Shown here: piece after piece, positions 6,509-12,007 of the stretch | Position numbering within the stretch: the first letter of the stretch is position 1 | Layout of the letters: each line of letters starts with the position of its first letter | DNA from: an uncultured Eubacteriales bacterium | Lineage (GTDB): Bacteria; Bacillota; Clostridia; Lachnospirales; Lachnospiraceae | Length of the DNA: 12,007 nucleotides | NCBI GenBank assembly: GCA_900545455.1 | Contig: UQZF01000073.1 | Location: 1 to 12,007 of the forward strand | Reading direction: 5' to 3' | Notes under the pieces: model-generated | Databases searched by the model: none | Seen by the model: the letters and a program-made list of their open reading frames with translations, nothing else | Told to the model about the DNA's origin: nothing | Made by a program: the position numbers and the translations under genes

Positions 6509-7306
6509 TTATCTGTTGAGCTGCTCTAAAACCTTGCGCGTAATCTCTGCTACAAGCTCAGGTGAAGCATCCGCCGTTGTCGTGCATGAGCCTCCACAGC
6601 TATGGCAGTTAGGCTTGCCCTCCTTTGCATTAGGACAGAGATTTGCAGGATGCTTTCCCGGAAGTCCGAACTGTCTCCTTATCTCATAGAGACGCTCTAC
6701 CTGCTCCTTGCTGAGCTCCTTAGGTCCGCCAAGCTGTCTTGCCTTGTATAAGAGCTCTGCGTAGAACTCAAGTGACTCCATCTTGTGGTATGCTGAGAGA
6801 AGATCAACGCTGTATGAAAGTGCTCCGTGATTCTCAAGGAGTACCGCATCATAATATGGAAGATACTCTTCTACCGCATCCGGAATTTCATTGGTTGAAG
6901 GTGTGCCGTACTTAGCAATAGGTACACATCCGAGTGCGATTACCGCTTCCGGCATAATCGGTGCCGTGAGAGGAATGCCTGCAATGGCGAATGCCGTTGC
7001 GTATGACGGATGAGCGTGTACAACAGAGCCGACATCAGGTCTCTTCTGATATACTCTCATGTGCATCTTAATCTCGGATGACGGCTTAAATCTGCCGTTA
7101 GCCTCGATCACGTTGCCGTTTCTGTCAACCTTGCAGATGTAATCCGGTGTCATGAAGCCCTTGCTCACGCCCGTAGGTGTGCATAAAAACTCGTTGTCGT
7201 TGAGCTTCACGGAAATGTTACCGTCGTTGGCGGCAACCATGCCTCTGTCGTAGATTCTTTTACCAATCTCGCAGATCTGCTTCTTAATTTCGTACTCTGA
7301 AACCAT
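6509..7306 (-). CDS. fucA: Class II aldolase (L-fuculose/L-rhamnulose-phosphate type) with Cys-rich linker and C-terminal encapsulation peptide
   Basis: Predicted to cleave L-fuculose-1-phosphate (or rhamnulose-1-phosphate) into DHAP and lactaldehyde, supplying the compartment's substrate precursor. The aldolase_II domain covers about 1-215: GNISVK (29-34), the phosphate-binding TPTGVSKG, catalytic-type E78 (SSEIKMH), and zinc ligands H97 and H99 (VVHAHPSYAT) and H160 (LENHGAL). At 265 residues it is about 50 longer than E. coli FucA. The extra C-terminus has a cysteine-rich linker (C224, C234, C237, C241) and an amphipathic helix (SPELVAEITRKVLEQLNR, 248-265) that looks like an encapsulation peptide. 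The ATG at 7306 has a very strong AAGGAGGG site (7314-7321). This is the first gene after the internal promoter at 7369-7397. Whether fucose or rhamnose is the sugar cannot be told from the sequence alone. Confidence 0.9.
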   Translation of the reverse strand: MVSEYEIKKQICEIGKRIYDRGMVAANDGNISVKLNDNEFLCTPTGVSKGFMTPDYICKVDRNGNVIEANGRFKPSSEIKMHMRVYQKRPDVGSVVHAHPSYATAFAIAGIPLTAPIMPEAVIALGCVPIAKYGTPSTNEIPDAVEEYLPYYDAVLLENHGALSYSVDLLSAYHKMESLEFYAELLYKARQLGGPKELSKEQVERLYEIRRQFGLPGKHPANLCPNAKEGKPNCHSCGGSCTTTADASPELVAEITRKVLEQLNR

Positions 7307-7466
7307 TACGAAACCCTCCTTGATAATTATATGTTGTTTTATTTGTTTTTGCGTTGATTTATAACTAAATTATACCATTTTGTTAAAAAAACGTCAATCC
7401 ATTACTGCAATAAAAATGTGGTATTTGGTTGTTTTTTGTCATAATGTGATTGTTATGGGCAAATTT
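7307..7466. other. Spacer between GTPase and aldolase genes
   Basis: This 160-nt AT-rich spacer divides the cluster into two blocks. It contains the strong internal promoter at 7369-7397, the aldolase leader and ribosome-binding site, and upstream of the promoter a T-rich element (GTTGTTTTTTGTCAT, 7428-7442) that resembles one upstream of the dehydratase promoter. No convincing terminator for the first block is visible, so read-through into the second block is likely. Confidence 0.6.
7369..7397 (-). promoter_or_regulatory. Internal sigma-A promoter upstream of the aldolase gene
   Basis: On the minus strand TTGACG (7392-7397) and a perfect TATAAT (7369-7374) are spaced by exactly 17 nt, with TGG just before the -10 forming an extended -10. 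A transcript starting near 7362 would have a leader of about 55 nt, rich in A and C, leading into the AAGGAGGG site of the aldolase. It is the best promoter match in the window and sits in the only long spacer inside the gene cluster (7307-7466). It would allow the aldolase-to-pduQ block to be made independently of the glycyl radical enzyme block. Confidence 0.75.
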
Positions 7467-7892
7467 TCATTGGGAGAGGTAATCAAGTACCTCGTCAATG
7501 CCCTCGCCCGTCACGGAACTGACCATAAATATCTTTTTGCAGCCCGCAAGCTCAAGCCAGCTTTTTGCCCTGTCAGGTCTGGCATCCGGTCTGTCAATCT
7601 GTGTCACAATGCCAATCACATCGCGGTTGCACATGCAGGTTATACATGGTGGAAACAGTGAATACTCTTCCCTCGCCGACAGCAAAAGCCCGACCACATC
7701 AGCCTCGTAGCTGTATAATGCGAGTGCCCTTCCCAGTATCTTGTTCTCAGCATATTCCCCCGGAGTGTCTATCACACAATCAAAATGGTTAATGTACTGC
7801 GTCTTGTGATACTTAATCTTCTCTCCGCGCATCGCCTGTGTGAGCGTGGTCTTTCCGCAGCCTGTCTTTCCCATAAATATGATTTTTTTCAT
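7467..7892 (-). CDS. eutP: PduV/EutP-family small GTPase of microcompartment operons
   Basis: A 141-residue Ras-like P-loop protein of the EutP/PduV family. Motifs in order: Walker A GKTGCGKT (8-15), G3 DTPGE (42-46), G4 TQID (97-100), and a G5-like VSSVTGEG near the C-terminus. The family has been linked to positioning or moving microcompartments in the cell and to shell interaction; biochemical function is poorly settled. Its ATG overlaps the stop of the PduU-like gene by 4 nt (7889-7892), a sign of translational coupling, so the pair is expected to be co-expressed, and PduV has been reported to associate with the shell. An oddity is a small cysteine cluster (C83, C86, C88, in PPCITCMC) where relatives usually have PPGF. 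It is slightly shorter than the family average of about 150 residues. No terminator is visible after it. Confidence 0.9.
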   Translation of the reverse strand: MKKIIFMGKTGCGKTTLTQAMRGEKIKYHKTQYINHFDCVIDTPGEYAENKILGRALALYSYEADVVGLLLSAREEYSLFPPCITCMCNRDVIGIVTQIDRPDARPDRAKSWLELAGCKKIFMVSSVTGEGIDEVLDYLSQ

Positions 7893-8254
7893 GTTCTTGT
7901 AATCTCACATACGGTAAAATGGAGCTTCTCAAGGCAATAATCCGTAATTGCTCTCATTGAAGCCTCAACCTCCGACACCGTTCCGGTTACTATGAGTGTG
8001 CCACTGAAGCGGTCTACGAACCCAAGTTCAACGCCCGAGGCTTTCGTAGCAATGTCACCGGCTATAATTGCTGTCTCAGCCGGGCTCATCGTTATGATTC
8101 CTATCGCCGAATGAGCATAATCCACTGCCGGGTCAAGTCCAAGCTTCTTATAAAGAATCTTATCGGGATTGGCAATAACATGTGCAAGTGTTATCTGTTT
8201 GCCAGGAACCAGTTCCTGAATTATGCGCTGCTTGTTTTCATTATAATATTCCAT
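7889..8254 (-). CDS. pduU: PduU/EutS-type circularly permuted BMC-H shell protein
   Basis: A 121-residue permuted BMC protein. The N-terminal segment RIIQELVPGKQITLAHVIAN (10-29) and NPDKILYKKLGL are the family signature that forms a beta-barrel cap over the pore in PduU and EutS; the rest holds SAIGIITMSPAETAIIAGDI, GVELGFVDRFSGTLIVTG and the C-terminal FTVCEITRT, nearly matching PduU. It is expected to tile the shell as hexamers whose pore is covered on one face. The ATG at 8254 has GGAGG 6 nt upstream. It follows the activase gene by 14 nt and overlaps the GTPase gene by 4 nt. It is expressed with the glycyl radical enzyme rather than with the other shell genes, which lie in the second block. 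Confidence 0.95.
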   Translation of the reverse strand: MEYYNENKQRIIQELVPGKQITLAHVIANPDKILYKKLGLDPAVDYAHSAIGIITMSPAETAIIAGDIATKASGVELGFVDRFSGTLIVTGTVSEVEASMRAITDYCLEKLHFTVCEITRT

Positions 8255-8268
8255 ACGAATCCTCCGTT

Positions 8269-9060
8269 CTAACCGCCTATCTGCACGTCGAGCCCGAAGC
8301 CCTGTGCCGCCGCCTCAAGCTCAGCTATATGCTCCCTGCTCATCGGCGTTATATGTGCCATCGTGTACTCTCTTCCGAGCCCCGCATACTTATCCTGACC
8401 TAACCTGTGATACGGAAGAAGGTGAATCCTGTCAACTCCCGGAAGTGTTGACGCGAATCTTGCAATGTCCGCAATCTCCTCCGGCGTATCGTTAAATGTC
8501 GGAATCACGGGAACTCTTATCACAAGCCTTGTCTGCCCTGACGCCGCGATTTTCTTCGCATTCCCAAGCATAAGCTCATTGCTTCTTCCCGTGAACTCCT
8601 TATGTTTAAGCGGATTGGTGTGCTTTATGTCCATAAGATAGGTGTCAAGGTACGGCAGGATTCTCTCGATGACGCTGTACTCGGCGCAGCCCATGGACTC
8701 CATCGCCGTGTCAAGCCCGCATTCCTTCGAGGCGTGAAGAAGTGCCTCGCAAAAATCAGGCTGGCAGAGACTCTCGCCTCCCGACAGTGTTATTCCGCCT
8801 CCCGACCTTCTGTAGTACACTCTGTCCTTCATGACCTCATCGAGCACATCATCCACGGTCACGTCATAGCCTATCGTCTTAGGTCTGCCGTCAACCATCA
8901 TCGTCTCGATGTCATACCTCTGGGATTCGGGATTGCAGCACCAGCGACACCTCAGGACACAGCCCTTTAGAAATACTATGGTTCTTATTCCCGAACCGTC
9001 ATGAACGGAAAATTTCTGTATGTCAAATATTCTGCCCTTCTGTCTGTATATGTCCTCCAC
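8269..9060 (-). CDS. Glycyl radical enzyme activase (radical SAM, PFL-AE family), short form
   Basis: A 263-residue radical SAM enzyme that uses S-adenosylmethionine and a [4Fe-4S] cluster to install the glycyl radical on the adjacent dehydratase. Seen: FDIQKFSVHDGSGIRTIVFL (12-31), the cluster motif C34-x3-C38-x2-C41, SGGE (93-96) for SAM binding, YLMDIKH, and RVPVIPTFNDT. Activases of glycerol or propanediol dehydratases often carry an inserted ferredoxin-like domain with two extra clusters after the CxxxCxxC; here only a short stretch without cysteines separates CCNPESQ from DVTVDDVLDEV, so the enzyme resembles pyruvate formate-lyase activase in size. The start is GTG at 9060 with GGAGG 6 nt upstream; longer readings run into the dehydratase gene, whose stop is only 22 nt before. 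An external low-potential electron donor is needed. Confidence 0.92.
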   Translation of the reverse strand: MEDIYRQKGRIFDIQKFSVHDGSGIRTIVFLKGCVLRCRWCCNPESQRYDIETMMVDGRPKTIGYDVTVDDVLDEVMKDRVYYRRSGGGITLSGGESLCQPDFCEALLHASKECGLDTAMESMGCAEYSVIERILPYLDTYLMDIKHTNPLKHKEFTGRSNELMLGNAKKIAASGQTRLVIRVPVIPTFNDTPEEIADIARFASTLPGVDRIHLLPYHRLGQDKYAGLGREYTMAHITPMSREHIAELEAAAQGFGLDVQIGG

Positions 9061-9082
9061 GACATTCCTCCAAATTATATTT

Positions 9083-11647
9083 CTAGAAGCCCTGCTCGGT
9101 TCTGTTGATAATGTCATCCTGTAACGAACGCGATAGCGTTGTAAACAGTGCGCTGTAGCCCGCAACTCTTACAACGAGTGTCTTATACTTCTCAGGATGT
9201 GCCTGTGCGTCGAGAAGTGTCTCACGGCTTACCACGTTAAACTGAACGTGCATTCCCTTCTGGTCAAAGAAGCCTCTTATGAGTGCCACAAAATTCTCAA
9301 GTCCCTGTCTGCCCGCAAGTGCCGACGGGTGGAATTTCTGGTTAAAGAGAGTTCCGTTAGAGCATATTCCGTGGTCAAGTCTTGCCACCGAATTTGCAGT
9401 CGCGGTAGGTCCCTTCACATCCCTTCCCGACATCGGTCCCACACCGTCCGCAACAGGTGTGTTGGCAAATCTTCCGTCAGGAGTTGCCCCCGTCTGCTGA
9501 CCGAGAGGCACATTCGCGGATACCGGGTAAAGTCCCGCCTGGTAAGAGCCCCCTCTCGGGTTCTTATACTTCTCGAGAGGCTTCGAGTAGGTGTACGCCG
9601 CCTCCCTCGCAAAATTGTCGACCTCCTCGATGTCGTTTCCGTACTTAGGAAGCTCATCTATCATTCTGAGAAGTCTTTCGTACTTCTCATTTCCGCTCAC
9701 GCCGCCCTGAGGCTGCGTGCCCGCCGTCTTTCCTGCCTTTACACACTCCGCAACCACGCTCGCAATGAGCTCAGGTGTAATCTCCTGACCTGCCGCCTTG
9801 CACGAAGCGATTACAGCATTTGCCATCTCTTCTATATTACTGTCATCCGCCTGCACACCGCCATGTCCGAAGTTATGCTCGAGCGCATCCTTATACTCCG
9901 CCATTGTGACCTTCTTATCGTCGAACACGAGCTTCTTTATCGCGTAGAGCGAATCAGCCACATTTGCGATTCCGAAGCCCTGTGGCCCCGTGAAATTGTA
10001 TATGGCTCCGCCCTCCTGAAGCGACATTCCCCTTCCGATGCAGTCGTCAACCATACATGACTCGTAAGGAAGCGGGCATCTCTCGCGGTGAGCGTAGTCG
10101 ATGGAATTGTCGGCATCGACTAAAAGTCCTATGCAGTACTCCATCTGCTTTTTGTATGCGTCAAAAAATTCTTCGTAACTTGTAAACTTTGTCACATCCC
10201 CCGTGTCACAGCCGACCTTGACGCCCTTGTCATAGCCTCTGTTAAACACGAGCTCTATCACACGGCACATGTTAAAGAATGCCGCATCATGCCAGCCCTC
10301 GGTCTTTCCCGATTTCTGTGGCTCGACACAGCCGATGATATTGTACTGTCTCGCATCCTCAAGCGTGAGTCCTCTGTTCATGAGCGCGGGAATTATAACC
10401 TCATCATTATAATAAGCAGGAAGTCCTATTCCGGTTCTTGTAAGCTCTGCTGCCTTTAAAAGGAACTCGTGAGGTGACTTGTTCCACACACGAACGGACA
10501 GTGACGGCTGTGGAAGTGCCACATGCATTGATGCCTCAAGGCACATGAACGAAAGGTCGTTCGTCACATCATTTCCCTCCGCATCCTGTCCTCCCGCAAT
10601 CAGGTTCTGGAAAAGACCGTAGCCCGCAAAGCCCTCAGAGCTTGCAGCGTCTCTTGCCTTATTAAGGTCATTTAACTTAATCCAGATATTATCGATGAGC
10701 TCCTGTGCGAACTCCCTTGTGATTCGTCCGCTCTCAATATCAGCCTTATAATAAGGATACATATACTGGTCAAAACGTCCCGGCGATATTGAGTGTCCGC
10801 TCGACTCAACCTGCAAAAGCATCTGCACGAACCAGAACGACTGACACGCCTCGTAGAAATCCCTTGCGCCGTACTCAGGCACTCTGTCACAATTCTGCGC
10901 CATTCTCTCAAGCTCAGCTCTTCTTGTGCCGTCAGTACATGACGCAGCCTCGCTCCTGCAAAGTGCCGCATATCTGTGCGCATAGTTGATGACCGCCTCA
11001 CAGCTTAGTATCACGGCATCGAGAAAATGTGTCCTCTTTGCGTAGTCTCCGTCACCGAAGCGGAGCTTTTTCTTGGCTTCATTTGCCTCCTCGATGATTC
11101 CCCTGTAGCCTATAGCAAGCACCTTCTCGTACTGAACGGTCACATGTCCTACTCCGTTGTAAAAATAGTTGCCCGGCGTAAATATGTTGTGCTCAATCGC
11201 CGTCTTTGTCTCAGGTGCCATGTAGGAGGCTGCGAGCTCGCTCGTCGTCTTACCCTTCCAATATGTATACGCCTCGTGAAGCGCCTTCTTCGTCTCCTCG
11301 GAGATGTAGAACGGATCAGCCTTTCTGGTCGCTATCGTGTTAAACTCAGCCTCAAGCCACTCATACGAGAACTCAGGAAACACCTGACAGCTTCTAAGCT
11401 TCTTCGTCGTGCTTCCCGCAATCAGCTCCTTATCCCTCAATACGATGGGAATATTCTCAAGTATGTGTGCGAAAGCCTTCGCACGTCTTGTTATAATCGG
11501 CTCACCCTCCGTCTGCTTGTAGCTCTCGGTGATGAGCACCGCTCTGTCCGCCTCAATCTCGGGAAATGCCCCCAGCAAATCCTCAACCATGGCAGATATT
11601 CTTGCCGTCTTTTGAATCGGTTCCGTGTTGAACTTACTCTTAAGCAT
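9083..11647 (-). CDS. B12-independent glycyl radical 1,2-propanediol (diol) dehydratase
   Basis: An 854-residue glycyl radical enzyme, the signature enzyme of the locus, predicted to dehydrate 1,2-propanediol to propionaldehyde (glycerol is a possible alternative). Active-site residues match the C. butyricum glycerol dehydratase: H168 (GVGHV), H285 and S286 (SSGHSISP), C440 with E442 (NIIGCVEPQ), D454 (GWHD), and the radical G830 in VVRVAGYSA. Relative to that 787-residue enzyme it has an insertion of about 60 residues (about 594-655) before YERLLRMIDELPKYGNDI. The insertion contains ITPELIASVVAECVKAG, an amphipathic helix like the aldolase's C-terminal targeting peptide. The ATG at 11647 has GAGGAG 8 nt upstream. 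It is the first gene of the cluster, with its activase directly after. Propanediol rather than choline chemistry is favoured by the strong glycerol/diol dehydratase similarity and the aldolase. Confidence 0.95.
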   Translation of the reverse strand: MLKSKFNTEPIQKTARISAMVEDLLGAFPEIEADRAVLITESYKQTEGEPIITRRAKAFAHILENIPIVLRDKELIAGSTTKKLRSCQVFPEFSYEWLEAEFNTIATRKADPFYISEETKKALHEAYTYWKGKTTSELAASYMAPETKTAIEHNIFTPGNYFYNGVGHVTVQYEKVLAIGYRGIIEEANEAKKKLRFGDGDYAKRTHFLDAVILSCEAVINYAHRYAALCRSEAASCTDGTRRAELERMAQNCDRVPEYGARDFYEACQSFWFVQMLLQVESSGHSISPGRFDQYMYPYYKADIESGRITREFAQELIDNIWIKLNDLNKARDAASSEGFAGYGLFQNLIAGGQDAEGNDVTNDLSFMCLEASMHVALPQPSLSVRVWNKSPHEFLLKAAELTRTGIGLPAYYNDEVIIPALMNRGLTLEDARQYNIIGCVEPQKSGKTEGWHDAAFFNMCRVIELVFNRGYDKGVKVGCDTGDVTKFTSYEEFFDAYKKQMEYCIGLLVDADNSIDYAHRERCPLPYESCMVDDCIGRGMSLQEGGAIYNFTGPQGFGIANVADSLYAIKKLVFDDKKVTMAEYKDALEHNFGHGGVQADDSNIEEMANAVIASCKAAGQEITPELIASVVAECVKAGKTAGTQPQGGVSGNEKYERLLRMIDELPKYGNDIEEVDNFAREAAYTYSKPLEKYKNPRGGSYQAGLYPVSANVPLGQQTGATPDGRFANTPVADGVGPMSGRDVKGPTATANSVARLDHGICSNGTLFNQKFHPSALAGRQGLENFVALIRGFFDQKGMHVQFNVVSRETLLDAQAHPEKYKTLVVRVAGYSALFTTLSRSLQDDIINRTEQGF

Positions 11648-11701
11648 GATATCTTCTCCTCAAACATTTCAATGATATTCGCAATCTGCTTCGCTATGTT
11701 A

Positions 11702-11730
11702 ATTATATAACATTCTTCCGAAAAATGCAA
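11702..11730 (-). promoter_or_regulatory. Candidate promoter of the glycyl radical enzyme operon
   Basis: On the minus strand a perfect TATAAT (11702-11707) lies about 55 nt before the dehydratase ATG. The hexamer 17 nt upstream, TTGCAT (11725-11730), matches the consensus only in its first three bases, so an activator may be needed. A 30-bp inverted repeat directly abuts the -35 (11731-11760), which fits regulated initiation. The exact -10 is uncertain because the surrounding TTATATAATT offers overlapping choices. Confidence 0.45.
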
Positions 11731-11760
11731 AGGAAAACAACAAATTTAAAACATTTTCCT
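11731..11760. repeat. Inverted repeat next to the -35 of the dehydratase promoter (operator candidate)
   Basis: AGGAAAA (11731-11737) and TTTTCCT (11754-11760) are perfect 7-bp inverted arms around a 16-bp AT-rich centre that contains AAATTTAAA. The arm at 11731 touches the candidate -35 of the dehydratase promoter. Arm spacing of about two helical turns suits a dimeric regulator. In AT-rich DNA a match of this size can also arise by chance. Confidence 0.35.
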
Positions 11761-11790
11761 GTATAATGTCATGTTGTTTTTGTTATGATG

Positions 11791-11817
11791 TCTGACAAAA
11801 TTCAGCCAATTGTCAGA
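11791..11817. repeat. Inverted repeat TCTGACAA / TTGTCAGA (operator candidate)
   Basis: TCTGACAA (11791-11798) and TTGTCAGA (11810-11817) are perfect 8-bp inverted arms separated by 11 bp; the arms extend inward with AATT on both sides but one base out of register. Arm centres are 19 bp apart. It lies between the two divergent promoters, 25 bp upstream of the plus-strand -35. A regulator site is more likely than a terminator, since no T-run follows directly and the stem is AT-rich. Confidence 0.4.
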
Positions 11818-11841
11818 ATTTTCTATATCTTGTTTTTTATA

Positions 11842-11870
11842 TTTTCAAGTGAAATGTTTTATGCTATTAT
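11842..11870 (+). promoter_or_regulatory. Candidate promoter for the divergent plus-strand gene
   Basis: TTTTCA (11842-11847) and TATTAT (11865-11870) are spaced by 17 nt; a TGC before the -10 gives an extended -10 that could compensate for the weak -35. The predicted start near 11877 leaves a leader of about 115 nt before the ATG at 11992. Confidence 0.45.
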
Positions 11871-11991
11871 AGAAAGGTATGTGTCCGCACACAGGCAGGA
11901 CATTTTTGTAAAGGATTTCATTTATAGAGAGTCAAAGCACATAAAAATATCTAACATAAAGACAATCAATAAGAAATAAAGGAGTTTTAAA

Positions 11992-12007
11992 ATGGCAGAT
12001 TTAAAGA
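11992..12007 (+). CDS. Start of a divergent plus-strand gene (only five codons visible)
   Basis: An ATG at 11992 is preceded by AAAGGAG (11978-11984) with a 7-nt spacer, a textbook ribosome-binding site, and is followed by codons for MADLK before the window ends. The product cannot be identified. It is divergent from the dehydratase operon, so it may share regulation, for example as a transport, sugar-catabolic or regulatory gene, but nothing in the visible codons shows this. Confidence 0.6.

Larger units (their letters stand above)
11648..11991. other. Divergent intergenic regulatory region
   Basis: This 344-nt AT-rich stretch separates the minus-strand microcompartment operon from a plus-strand gene. 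It holds a candidate promoter for each direction (11702-11730 minus, 11842-11870 plus), two inverted repeats between them (11731-11760 and 11791-11817), and about 115 nt of probable leader before the plus-strand start. A plus-strand frame at 11785-11979 lacks a ribosome-binding site and has low-complexity composition, so I do not treat it as a gene. No terminator, tRNA or mobile-element end was seen. Confidence 0.7.

Noticed and set aside
7476..7493. Perfect 6-bp hairpin GAGGTA/TACCTC at the end of the GTPase gene as a terminator
   Set aside because: It lies inside the last codons and no T-run follows on the minus strand, so it is unlikely to terminate transcription.
9061..9165. N-terminally extended activase starting at an ATG at 9165
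   Set aside because: The extension overlaps the end of the dehydratase gene in another frame; the GTG at 9060 has GGAGG at the right distance and gives the normal family N-terminus.
9197..10060. Long plus-strand open frame (287 codons) opposite the dehydratase gene
   Set aside because: It lies entirely antisense to a well-identified enzyme, is rich in Arg, Ser, Leu and His from reverse-complemented codons, and has no recognisable domain.
11027..11710. Plus-strand open frame (227 codons) opposite the 5' part of the dehydratase gene
   Set aside because: Antisense shadow with no domain or credible ribosome-binding site; it also runs across the dehydratase promoter.
11879..11911. Ten-codon plus-strand frame (MCPHTGRTFL) as a possible leader peptide
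   Set aside because: Its ATG falls almost at the predicted transcript start, and no attenuator-like structure follows.
11785..11979. Plus-strand open frame of 64 codons in the divergent intergenic region
   Set aside because: No ribosome-binding site before its ATG, it spans an inverted repeat and a candidate promoter, and the translation is typical of AT-rich non-coding DNA.
1..12007. CRISPR arrays, insertion sequences, tRNA or rRNA genes, attachment sites
   Set aside because: No regularly spaced repeats, transposase-like frames, terminal inverted repeats or RNA-gene sequences were seen; genes are packed tightly throughout.

Overview
The window is almost entirely a minus-strand glycyl radical enzyme-associated bacterial microcompartment (GRM) locus for B12-independent 1,2-propanediol metabolism, of the type linked to fucose and rhamnose fermentation. 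The organism is most likely an anaerobic Firmicute, probably a gut Lachnospiraceae-like Clostridium (Roseburia, Blautia and C. phytofermentans carry similar loci). This rests on the oxygen-sensitive glycyl radical enzyme, strong GGAGG ribosome-binding sites, AGA-rich arginine codons and AT-rich spacers. The genus is inferred, not shown.

Layout in the direction of transcription, from high to low coordinates. (1) 11648-11991 is a divergent intergenic region with candidate promoters both ways and two inverted repeats; a plus-strand gene begins at 11992 and runs off the window. (2) 11647-7467 is a first gene block: glycyl radical diol dehydratase, its radical-SAM activase, a PduU/EutS-type shell protein and a PduV/EutP-type GTPase. 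(3) 7307-7466 is a spacer with a near-consensus internal promoter. (4) 7306-1 is a second block: class II (fuculose/rhamnulose-phosphate type) aldolase, PduO C-terminal-like (DUF336) protein, zinc-type alcohol dehydrogenase, two BMC-H shell proteins, BMC-P vertex protein, PduS/RnfC-like flavo-Fe-S protein, PduT-like BMC-T shell protein, DeoR-family regulator, and a PduQ-like iron alcohol dehydrogenase cut by the window start.

Proposed working: the aldolase splits a deoxyketose 1-phosphate into DHAP and lactaldehyde; an alcohol dehydrogenase reduces lactaldehyde to 1,2-propanediol; the glycyl radical enzyme, activated by its radical-SAM partner, dehydrates this to propionaldehyde; PduQ reduces part of that to 1-propanol and recycles NAD+. 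The shell (BMC-H, BMC-P, BMC-T, PduU-type) confines the aldehydes. PduS and PduT probably carry electrons across the shell. The oxidative branch (CoA-acylating aldehyde dehydrogenase PduP, phosphotransacylase PduL) is not in the window.

Four enzymes carry related amphipathic helices that look like encapsulation peptides: at the N-terminus of the zinc alcohol dehydrogenase and of the DUF336 protein, at the C-terminus of the aldolase, and inside an approximately 60-residue insertion of the glycyl radical enzyme. The system class is known. The less usual points are the internal targeting-like helix, the cysteine-rich aldolase linker, the short activase, the atypical pore loop of one BMC-H, and a PduS/PduT pair in a locus with no visible B12 enzyme.
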